Assembly (NCBI RefSeq): GCF_036381655.1
Contig: NZ_DASVCJ010000008.1
Span: forward strand, 1-38,181
Length of the DNA: 38,181 bases
Direction: 5' to 3'
Origin: Ferrovibrio sp036381655
GTDB taxonomy: Bacteria; Pseudomonadota; Alphaproteobacteria; Ferrovibrionales; Ferrovibrionaceae
The translations under genes were made by a program, and so were the position numbers. Positions 1 through 6,619 of this stretch are shown piece by piece. The notes under the pieces were generated by a model. That model was not told where the DNA came from and made no database searches. It worked only from the letters and a program-made list of their open reading frames with translations. Within the stretch, counting starts at the first letter, position 1, and each line of letters begins with the position of its first letter.

Positions 1-1
1 G

Positions 2-124
2 CTCCGAAAGGCAGCTGAACGCAGTGTCGAGGCAACATGGCAACGTATCGGAAGCCTGCTGGACCGCTTCCCGCCACAGGAATGCGCAAACTATCTCAGG
101 AACGCTGGCTATGCTTCGATCTAA
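2..124 (+). CDS. IS630-superfamily transposase, C-terminal fragment (5' truncated by window edge)
   Basis: An open frame enters from the left edge and ends at TAA. Its 40 residues include LLDRFPPQECANYL and end in NAGYASI, a tail I recognise from IS630-type DDE transposases (C-terminus after the catalytic Glu region). The catalytic residues lie outside the window. The stop is only 27 bp from the stop of the convergent speE, so the element's right end must lie in that gap. A CTAG around 137-140 could be the TA-type target that IS630 elements use, but the terminal inverted repeat cannot be defined from one end. Whether the copy is intact is unknown. Confidence 0.75.
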   Translation, partial: LRKAAERSVEATWQRIGSLLDRFPPQECANYLRNAGYASI

Positions 125-151
125 CGGGATTCCGGTCTAGCTTCTACTTTT

Positions 152-1042
152 TTAGGCGGAACGGCGCTTGGGTTTCGCGGCCCTGCTTCGCGGCGCCGGC
201 AGCAGCCGGGCGACGAAATTCGGCAGGGCGAATGCGCCGAAATGGATTTCGGGATTGTAGTAGTTCAGCCCCTTCAGATTCGCCTTGTCGAAGCGCCTGA
301 ACACCAGGCGCGGATCGATATCGGTGATGTCGCGATCGGATGCCCAGGTCAGCGACATGAAGCCGCAGACATAGGTCGGCACCACCGCTAGATAGGTGCC
401 GGAATGGGCCCAGATCTTCTGGAACAGCTTGACGGCGCCGGTCAGTTCCGGGCCCTGCATATGCGGCACGCCGTTCTGCGCCACCAGGATGGCGCCCGGC
501 TTCATCACGCGCCTGCAATTGTCGTAGAAGGCCTTGCTGAACAGAACGGTGGCCGGGCCGACCGGATCGGGCCGGTCGACGATGACGAGATCGTAGCGCT
601 CGTCGGTCTCGGCCACCCATTGGGCGCCGTCGCCGACGATCAGGTTGGTACGCCTGTCCGCGAAGGCCTTGCCGCAGATTTTCGGCAGGTATTTCTTCGC
701 CACCTTGATCACCACGTCGTCGATCTCGACCATGGTGGCGCGCTTGACCGACTTGTGCTTGAGCACCTCTTCCAGGATGCCGCCATCGCCGCCGCCGATG
801 ATCAGCACCGACTGCACCCTGCCATGCGCCAGCATCGGCAGATGCGTCAGCATCTCGTGGTAGACGAATTCGTCGCCCTCGGTGCACTGGACGACGCCGT
901 CGAGCGCGAGCATGCGGCCGAAGCGGCCGCTCTCGAAGACCTTGACCTTCTGGTACTTCGACTTGCCTTCGAAGAGGACTTTCTTGATCTCGTGACTCTG
1001 GCGAAAACCGGTATAGAGCGTTTCGTTGAACCACGCGGTCAC
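152..1042 (-). CDS. speE: Spermidine synthase (polyamine aminopropyltransferase)
   Basis: Transfers the aminopropyl group from decarboxylated AdoMet to putrescine, giving spermidine in the cytosol. The 296 residues show the N-terminal beta domain (starting WFNETLYTGF), the nucleotide-binding GGGDGG loop at about 83-88, the acidic VEIDD strand end, and the aminopropyltransferase signature. In that signature the usual DSTDP is DRPDP here (D156 and D159 kept), followed by VGPA. The C-terminus is basic (PKRRSA). The GTG start overlaps the speD stop as GTGA (4 bp), which implies translational coupling. An upstream ATG in the same frame would run through speD and is rejected. The pair makes a complete decarboxylated-AdoMet to spermidine module; no ornithine or arginine decarboxylase is in the window. 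Confidence 0.93.
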   Translation of the reverse strand: MTAWFNETLYTGFRQSHEIKKVLFEGKSKYQKVKVFESGRFGRMLALDGVVQCTEGDEFVYHEMLTHLPMLAHGRVQSVLIIGGGDGGILEEVLKHKSVKRATMVEIDDVVIKVAKKYLPKICGKAFADRRTNLIVGDGAQWVAETDERYDLVIVDRPDPVGPATVLFSKAFYDNCRRVMKPGAILVAQNGVPHMQGPELTGAVKLFQKIWAHSGTYLAVVPTYVCGFMSLTWASDRDITDIDPRLVFRRFDKANLKGLNYYNPEIHFGAFALPNFVARLLPAPRSRAAKPKRRSA

Positions 1043-1464
1043 AGAATCAATCCCCGCTTCATTTCCGTGCACTGGATGTTGTCGGGCAGGAAGGCGCGGC
1101 GCAGCACCGGAATCGCCTTCTGCGGCTCGCAATCGCCGCAGACGAAAACGTCGAGCGCGGCATAGCCCTTCTCGGGCCAGGTATGGATCGACATATGGCT
1201 TTCGGCCAGGACGGCGACGCCGGAAATGCCGCCATTGGGCTCGAAATGATGCAGGTCGATGTTGAGCAGGGTCGCGCCGATCTCGGCGACTGCCTCGGTC
1301 AGCGTCTGCTTGACCAGCGCCAGGTTGTCGAGATGCTTGCCGCCCCAGAGGTCGATGATTAGATGCATGCCGGCATAGCGCATGCCGTCCTTGCAGATGA
1401 AATGCTCATCCGCAGCGTCCGCCGGAACTTCATACAGAGCGGGCTTGGTTGCCTTCTTGGCCAT
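1039..1464 (-). CDS. speD: S-adenosylmethionine decarboxylase proenzyme, prokaryotic class 1
   Basis: Makes decarboxylated AdoMet, the aminopropyl donor for SpeE. The 141 residues match the short bacterial proenzyme. The self-cleavage site is in ESHMSIHTWPE: cleavage between E88 and S89 would turn Ser89 into the pyruvoyl cofactor. His94 and Cys109 (in VFVCGDC) match the usual proton donor and processing/catalytic residues. The chosen ATG at 1464 is preceded by GGAGAGA at good spacing. A longer reading frame upstream to 1644 has a low-complexity, unconserved N-terminus and is rejected. Its last bases form the GTGA overlap with speE. Confidence 0.95.
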   Translation of the reverse strand: MAKKATKPALYEVPADAADEHFICKDGMRYAGMHLIIDLWGGKHLDNLALVKQTLTEAVAEIGATLLNIDLHHFEPNGGISGVAVLAESHMSIHTWPEKGYAALDVFVCGDCEPQKAIPVLRRAFLPDNIQCTEMKRGLIL

Positions 1465-1790
1465 AGTCACTCTCTCCACCAAGGGGGCTGCCGGAATGCG
1501 AGATTCAGGCAGGCTGAAAAAAGGTTGTCCGATTGGCAGAGAGACTGTTGGGAAAGCCCCGTGGTTCCGGTCAGCAAGGCGTTGCCAAGCCGCCAGGCCA
1601 ATGCGCCACTTTCCAAACAGCCTCGGGAAGGGGGTATGGGGCACAACGCCCGCAGATGCAAGGAAAAACAGCCCCGCGAGGGAATTTTTTTTCCGCGGCG
1701 ATGCCGGGCTGCATTACGGGCAGGCCTTGCATGGCGCCGCTGCCGCGGCATTGCGCCGCAGGCGCGCGCTATCTGTCTATCCGCCGCGCG
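1465..1790. other. Intergenic region upstream of speD
   Basis: 326 bp between the PAS_5 gene and speD, both on the minus strand. It holds the speD ribosome-binding site, one GANTC site (GATTC, 1502-1506), an A8 tract as read on the minus strand near 1683-1690, and GC-rich short inverted repeats near the PAS_5 stop that could help end transcription. I see no convincing gene and no riboswitch I can name. Confidence 0.5.
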
Positions 1791-2357
1791 TCACGCCACC
1801 GGCAGGCCGACATGGTTGGGCGGCCGGTCGGCGAAGATCTGGCACGCCATGATGATGTCTACCGTTTCGTGGTCCTTGGCCAGCGGCAGCCAGAGCGCCT
1901 CGTAATCGTACCAGCGCCGGTCATAGAACTGCTTGTTGCGGACGAGCAGCGGCCTCGGGGTTCGGACCAGCATCTCGAGCCGGCTCAGCATCAGGGCGCG
2001 ATATTGCACCAGCGGCAATTCGTCGAGCCAGCGGCCGGTCAGATCGAAACCGTCGCGGGCGACGATATCCGAGCCGATCAGGCGGTAGCGGAAGCGCGGC
2101 GCGCCGCGCGATGCCGGAGTCGAGTCCGGGCGCGCGTCCGCCCAGCACACATCGAACAGCGTGATGCCGCCCAGCGCGAATTTCATGCCCAGGGGATCGA
2201 TATCCTGGCGGCCCGGAAAGCAATGCGGGCCCTTGCAGTGCAGCCAGTAGGTATAAAGCCGGACGATCGCAGGCTCGCGGCAATTCTCCGCGGTGAATTC
2301 CCAGCGCAGCTCGCTGCCGGCGGCGAAGGTGGAACGACTGGTGGAAGCCTCGGTCAT
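1791..2357 (-). CDS. PAS_5-family (DUF1457) domain protein
   Basis: A 188-residue soluble protein of the PAS_5 type common in Rhodospirillales. The core has DIDPL, an FRYRLIGSDIV strand, DLTGRWLDELP, and a C-terminal VDIIMACQIF strand. These match the second PAS_5 protein at 11720-12208 position by position (DIDPL, FRYRLFGTEFV, DLTGHWLDEIP, IDIILACGV), so the two are paralogues. No kinase, cyclase or DNA-binding domain is attached. The ligand is unknown; a small-molecule or redox sensing role is inference from the fold. It is a single gene, separated from speD by 326 bp. Confidence 0.8.
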   Translation of the reverse strand: MTEASTSRSTFAAGSELRWEFTAENCREPAIVRLYTYWLHCKGPHCFPGRQDIDPLGMKFALGGITLFDVCWADARPDSTPASRGAPRFRYRLIGSDIVARDGFDLTGRWLDELPLVQYRALMLSRLEMLVRTPRPLLVRNKQFYDRRWYDYEALWLPLAKDHETVDIIMACQIFADRPPNHVGLPVA

Positions 2358-2526
2358 CGGAATGTCGGCATGCCTGCTACGATCCAGCTTGCGCCAGATA
2401 ACAGGCAGGCGTAAAGCACGCTCTGATCAGCCCCGCTGCAACCTTCAGGAGCAAAAATCAATGCCGGCCGGCCGCCATGCCGGGCGCCAGTTCGACAAGC
2501 CGATTTGTAGGTGAAATGGAGGGATT

Positions 2527-2602
2527 TGGTGGAGCCAAGCGGGATCGAACCGCTGACCTCCTGCATGCCATGCAGGCGCTCTCCCAGCTGAGCTATGGCC
2601 CC
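2527..2602 (-). tRNA. tRNA-Ala (anticodon GGC)
   Basis: A 76-nt cloverleaf on the minus strand. The acceptor stem GGGGCCA pairs with TGGCTCC (one G-U pair). The anticodon stem CCTGC/GCAGG encloses the loop ATGGCAT (anticodon GGC), the T-loop is TTCGATC, and the 3' ACCA is encoded. GGC reads GCC and GCT alanine codons. Confidence 0.97.
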
Positions 2603-2729
2603 ATAAAATCACGGACTTAAAAGGCTTCTGACGAGGCCGCGGTCCGTCGGCGGGGGCGGACCATAAGCCGCCGCTCGCCGCTTTGCAAGTGTTTCGTGAC
2701 GCCGTCCGGCGGCGATTTTCGATACGGCG

Positions 2730-2758
2730 GCGCGGGCGGTTTTACCATGCGCCCGCGC
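2730..2758 (-). terminator. Possible hairpin terminator after the FYDLN-acid gene
   Basis: A perfect 9-bp inverted repeat (GCGCGGGCG/CGCCCGCGC) with an 11-nt loop lies about 20 bp past the stop of the gene at 2776-3105. No T-run follows on the minus strand, so intrinsic termination is uncertain. Confidence 0.35.
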
Positions 2759-2775
2759 GCCCTTTCAGCAGCCGC

Positions 2776-3105
2776 TCAATGGCCTTCGTCGCTATCCGAT
2801 TCGGCCTCGACGTCGATCTCTTCGGCGACGTCCTCTTCCTCGAATTCATCCGCATCCTCGAGCAGATCGTCGCCGATATCCTCATCCTCGACTTCCGTGT
2901 CGACGGCGATATCCGGCACGCTCTTGCCCGGCGCCTTGACCGGCTTGATCTCCTCCGGCTTGGCCGGACGGCGGCTTTTCACCAGAATCTCGGGATTGAA
3001 TTCGGCGCCGCATTTCGGGCAAAGAATGGGCGTCTTGCCCATGTCGTAAAACGCGGCGCTGCAGCTCAGACAACGCCGTTTTGTGCCCCATTCGGGTTTG
3101 GCCAT
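2776..3105 (-). CDS. FYDLN-acid family zinc-ribbon protein (TIGR02300)
   Basis: A 109-residue protein in two parts. The N-terminal zinc ribbon has two CxxC pairs (CLSC and CPKC) around the family signature, seen here as FYDMGK in place of FYDLNK. The C-terminal half is strongly acidic (runs of Glu/Asp such as EFEEEDVAEE). The start at MAKPEWGTKRRC is preceded by GGAGATC at good spacing; an ATG five codons upstream sits on top of that site. The family is restricted largely to alphaproteobacteria and is usually found beside aroA, as here (divergent). Function is unknown. The acidic tail suggests an interaction role, which is inference. Confidence 0.88.
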   Translation of the reverse strand: MAKPEWGTKRRCLSCSAAFYDMGKTPILCPKCGAEFNPEILVKSRRPAKPEEIKPVKAPGKSVPDIAVDTEVEDEDIGDDLLEDADEFEEEDVAEEIDVEAESDSDEGH

Positions 3106-3262
3106 AGAGATGATCTCCATACGATGGGCGTCCGGGGACCGGTCCGGCCGCCACCCCCGGCTGCTGGCCGGGGCGGCGCGATTGTGTTAAAGAAGCGCGC
3201 CCTGTCAACCCGTTATGCCGGCTTTATTTGAGGGCCGGTATCGTCCCGCCGGAACTGTCCCG

Positions 3263-4645
3263 ATGAGCGTTGCCGCCGACCAGAAACCCCGTCCGATCCG
3301 AGCCCGTCCGCCTGCCGCCGGCGCCGGTCTGCAGGGCCGGGCGGTCGTGCCCGGCGACAAGTCGATTTCGCATCGGGCCCTGATCTTCGGCGCCATGGCG
3401 GTGGGCGAGACCATTGTGACCGGCCTGCTGGAAGGCGAGGACGTGCTGCGCACGGCCGCCGCCATGCGCGCCATGGGGGCGGAAGTCGAACGTCTGGGCC
3501 AGGATGCGACCGGCAGCCAGTGGCGGGTCTGGGGCGTCGGCGTCGGCGGCCTGAGCGAGCCCGAGGATGTACTCGACATGGGCAATGCCGGCACCGGGGC
3601 GCGGCTTGTCATGGGGCTGGTGGCCAGCCACGATTTCACGGCGGTCTTCACCGGCGATGCCTCGCTGCGGCGGCGGCCGATGGGCCGAGTGGTCGAGCCG
3701 CTGAGCCGCATCGGCGCGCGTTTCGTCGGCCGGCGCGGCAACCGCCTGCCGCTGGCGGTGATCGGCACGGCGCATCCCCTGCCGATCGAATACGAACTGC
3801 CGGTCGCCTCGGCGCAGGTCAAGTCCGCCATCCTGCTGGCCGGCCTGAACGCGCCGGGCATCACCACCGTGATCGAGCCCGAGCCGACCCGCGACCACAC
3901 CGAAAACATGCTGCGGCATTTCGGCGCCGAAATCGCCGTCGAGACGACCAGGACCGGCCGCCGCGTGATCCGCCTGACCGGCCAGCCCGAACTGAAGCCT
4001 TCCAGGATCGTCGTGCCGGGCGATCCGTCCTCGGCGGCGTTTCCGGTCGTCGCGGCTTTGCTGGTGCCCGGATCGGAGGTCACCATCGCCAATGTCGGCC
4101 TCAATCCGCTGCGCACCGGCCTGTTCACGACCCTGCAGGAGATGGGTGCCGCCATCAGCTTCGTCAATCGCCGCGACGAAGGCGGCGAGCCGGTCGCCGA
4201 TGTGGCGGTGAAGCATTCGGCGCTGAAGGGCGTCGTTGTGCCGCCGGAACGCGCGCCCAGCATGATCGACGAATATCCGATCCTGTTCGCCGCCGCCGCC
4301 TGCGCCGAAGGCGAGACCATCGTGCGCGGCGCCAAGGAATTGCGCGTGAAGGAAAGCGACCGGCTGGCGGCGATGGCGCGCGGCCTGAAGGCCTGCGGCG
4401 TCGATCTCGAGGAATTCGAGGATGGCCTGATCATCCGCGGCAGGGGCAAGCCGCCCCGGGGGCTGCCCAGGGATGCCAGGATCGCGACCGAACTGGATCA
4501 CCGCATCGCCATGTCCTTCCTGGTGCTCGGCCTGGCGGCACAGGATGGCGTCGCCGTGGACGACGTGCGCATGATCGACACCAGCTTTCCGGGCTTCATG
4601 CCGCTGATGCAGCAACTGGGCGGCACGCTCGAACCGGCCGGATAA
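3263..4645 (+). CDS. aroA: 3-phosphoshikimate 1-carboxyvinyltransferase (EPSP synthase, class II-like)
   Basis: Joins shikimate-3-phosphate and phosphoenolpyruvate, the sixth step of the shikimate pathway. The 460 residues show GDKSISHR (31-38, phosphate-binding Lys), GNAGTGAR (108-115), RDHTENML, DEYPILF with the catalytic Asp, and LRVKESDR. The RDHTENML motif places it with the class II (CP4-like) enzymes. The residue equivalent to CP4 Ala100 is Gly110 here, as in ordinary glyphosate-sensitive enzymes. I chose the ATG at 3263; an in-frame ATG at 3215 adds 16 residues but has no ribosome-binding site. The usual downstream partner cmk is absent; a 279-bp gap and formate dehydrogenase follow instead. 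Confidence 0.95.
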   Translation: MSVAADQKPRPIRARPPAAGAGLQGRAVVPGDKSISHRALIFGAMAVGETIVTGLLEGEDVLRTAAAMRAMGAEVERLGQDATGSQWRVWGVGVGGLSEPEDVLDMGNAGTGARLVMGLVASHDFTAVFTGDASLRRRPMGRVVEPLSRIGARFVGRRGNRLPLAVIGTAHPLPIEYELPVASAQVKSAILLAGLNAPGITTVIEPEPTRDHTENMLRHFGAEIAVETTRTGRRVIRLTGQPELKPSRIVVPGDPSSAAFPVVAALLVPGSEVTIANVGLNPLRTGLFTTLQEMGAAISFVNRRDEGGEPVADVAVKHSALKGVVVPPERAPSMIDEYPILFAAAACAEGETIVRGAKELRVKESDRLAAMARGLKACGVDLEEFEDGLIIRGRGKPPRGLPRDARIATELDHRIAMSFLVLGLAAQDGVAVDDVRMIDTSFPGFMPLMQQLGGTLEPAG

Positions 4646-4915
4646 AACATCGGATAAAACAGCCATCCGCCGGATTGCTGCGCTGCGATGCCGGCCGCCA
4701 CGGGCCGCACGCGAATACGCCGAGCGATATGCTGCGGCGCGCAAAACAGCCAATTAATAGAATTGTGCTATCGCGCAACGGTTTTATCGTATTGATCGAG
4801 AGTACAAGGAAACCGAAGATTGAGTTTCACGGCACATGCCGTAGCATGACGGGGCAGGCGGCGCGATCCACCATTAAACCGTCCGTCATGTCTGCGGCCC
4901 GTAAACGCCCCTGAT

Positions 4916-4941
4916 GGAACCGGTATGAATATTTCAACGTC
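4916..4941 (+). promoter_or_regulatory. Candidate ECF-sigma promoter before formate dehydrogenase
   Basis: GGAAC (4916-4920), 17 bp, then CGTC (4938-4941) resembles the GGAAC-N16/17-CGTT pattern of EcfG/RpoE-type sigma factors. Transcription would begin near 4950, past the ATG at 4925, so it fits only if translation starts at the in-frame TTG 4988, which has GGAAGGG 7 bp upstream. About one random match of this stringency is expected in a window of this size. Confidence 0.25.
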
Positions 4942-6619
4942 TCTTCCCCGGCAGCATCGTAAAGGCGGGGATAGGAAGGGTCGCGCTTTGCCGCGCGGCC
5001 GCCAGGCAAGTCCCGCCGACCACGACGCGCTTGGCGCCATTCTCGGCAAGAATGGCAGCCTGGAGGATTTGCACCGCGACCTGCTGATCGAATATCTGCA
5101 TCAGATTCAGGACGCCCATGGCCATCTGCCGGTGCGGCTGCTGGTCGCCCTGGCCGAAGCGATGCGCCTGCCGATGGCGGAGGTTTTCGAGACCGCCACC
5201 TTCTATGCCCATTTCGATATCGTCGACGCGGACGAGCCGGCGCGGGCGCCGTTCACCATCCGCGTCTGCGACAGCCTGACCTGCGAAATGGCCGGCGCCG
5301 ATGCCTTGGCCGAGCAGCTCAAGGCGCTCGGTCCCGATGTGCGCATCCTGCGCGCGCCCTGCATGGGCCAATGCGACCGTGCGCCCTGCGCCACTTACGG
5401 CAAGAATGTCGTCGCGCCGGCGAGCCTGTCCGAACTGGGGGCGGCGCATGCGGCGCGCGCCGTGCAGCCGGTCCTGCCGCGCTACAAGGATCTGGCCGCC
5501 TACCGCGCCGAAGGCGGCTATGGCGTGCTGGAGAAATGCCGCTCGGGCGAGATCACGCGCGAGGCGCTGATCGCCGAGATCGAGAAGGCGGGCCTGCGCG
5601 GCATGGGCGGCGCCGGCTTTCCGACCGCGCGCAAATGGCGCTCGCTGCTGCAGGAGCCGAAGCCGCGCCTGCTCGCCGTGAACGCCGACGAGGGCGAGCC
5701 CGGCACCCTGAAAGACCGCTTCTTCCTCGAAACCGAGCCGCACGGCATGCTGGAAGGCATGCTGATCGCCGCCTGGGTGATCGAGGCCGACGCCGTCTAT
5801 ATCTATCTGCGCGACGAATATCCGGCGCTGCACAAGGTGCTTGCCGCCGAATTGCGCGCGCTCGACGCGGCGGGCCTTCTGCGGGGCGTGCGGGTCGAAC
5901 TGCGGCGCGGCGCCGGCGCCTATATCTGCGGCGAGGAATCGGCGATGCTGGAAAGCATCGAGGGCAAGCGCGGCCTGCCGCGCCAGAAGCCGCCCTATCC
6001 AAGCCAGGTCGGCCTGTTCGGCCGGCCGACCCTGATCAACAATGTCGAAACCCTTCATTGGGTGGCGACGATCGCCCGCAAGGGCGCCGATTGGTGGCTG
6101 AGCCATGGCCGCAACGGCAGCAAGGGCCTGCGCAGCTATTCCGTCTCGGGCCGCGTGCGCCAGCCGGGCGTGAAGGTCGCCCCGGCCGGGCTGACCATCC
6201 TGGAGCTGATCGAGGAATATTGCGGCGGCATGGCGCCGGGCCACACATTCGCGGCCTATCTTCCCGGCGGCGCCTCCGGCGGCATCCTGCCCGCCAGCAT
6301 GGCGGATATCCCGCTCGATTTCGGCAAGCTGGAGAAATACGGCTGCTTCATCGGCTCGGCGGCGGTGATCGTGCTCTCCGATCAGGACGACGTGAGGCAG
6401 GCGGCGCTCAATCTGATGCGCTTCTTCCGCCATGAATCCTGCGGCCAGTGCACGCCCTGCCGCATCGGCACCGAGAAGGCGAGCGAGCTGATGGCGGCCA
6501 AAAGCTGGGACGAGCCGCTGCTGCGCGATCTGGCCCAGGTAATGCGCGACGCTTCGATCTGCGGCCTCGGCCAGGCCGCCCCCAATCCGCTGATCAGCGT
6601 GCTGGAGCGTTTCAAATGA
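4925..6619 (+). CDS. NAD-dependent formate dehydrogenase, diaphorase (beta) subunit, NuoE-NuoF fusion
   Basis: Passes electrons from formate oxidation to NAD+ through FMN and Fe-S clusters. The 564 residues join two modules. A NuoE-like thioredoxin-fold domain (about 50-190) has the [2Fe-2S] cysteines in CDSLTC and CMGQC. A NuoF-like domain has GMGGAGFPTARKW, the FMN/NADH-binding NADEGEPGTLKDR and GAGAYICGEESAML, and the [4Fe-4S] motif CGQCTPC near the C-terminus. The fused form recalls the Methylobacterium Fdh1 beta subunit and explains why no separate gamma subunit gene is present. The ATG at 4925 is listed; an in-frame TTG at 4988 has the better ribosome-binding site. Its stop overlaps the alpha-subunit ATG as ATGA. 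Confidence 0.9.
   Translation: MNISTSLPRQHRKGGDRKGRALPRGRQASPADHDALGAILGKNGSLEDLHRDLLIEYLHQIQDAHGHLPVRLLVALAEAMRLPMAEVFETATFYAHFDIVDADEPARAPFTIRVCDSLTCEMAGADALAEQLKALGPDVRILRAPCMGQCDRAPCATYGKNVVAPASLSELGAAHAARAVQPVLPRYKDLAAYRAEGGYGVLEKCRSGEITREALIAEIEKAGLRGMGGAGFPTARKWRSLLQEPKPRLLAVNADEGEPGTLKDRFFLETEPHGMLEGMLIAAWVIEADAVYIYLRDEYPALHKVLAAELRALDAAGLLRGVRVELRRGAGAYICGEESAMLESIEGKRGLPRQKPPYPSQVGLFGRPTLINNVETLHWVATIARKGADWWLSHGRNGSKGLRSYSVSGRVRQPGVKVAPAGLTILELIEEYCGGMAPGHTFAAYLPGGASGGILPASMADIPLDFGKLEKYGCFIGSAAVIVLSDQDDVRQAALNLMRFFRHESCGQCTPCRIGTEKASELMAAKSWDEPLLRDLAQVMRDASICGLGQAAPNPLISVLERFK

Noticed and set aside
1465..1790. A SAM or polyamine riboswitch before speD
   Set aside because: No sequence I can match to SAM-II, SAM-V or the speF motif, and no clear terminator/antiterminator pair near the ATG.
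4934..6433. A long open frame on the minus strand opposite the formate dehydrogenase beta subunit
   Set aside because: High-GC antisense shadow: His/Arg/Ala-rich with no family motif, while the + strand encodes a complete NuoE/NuoF fusion.
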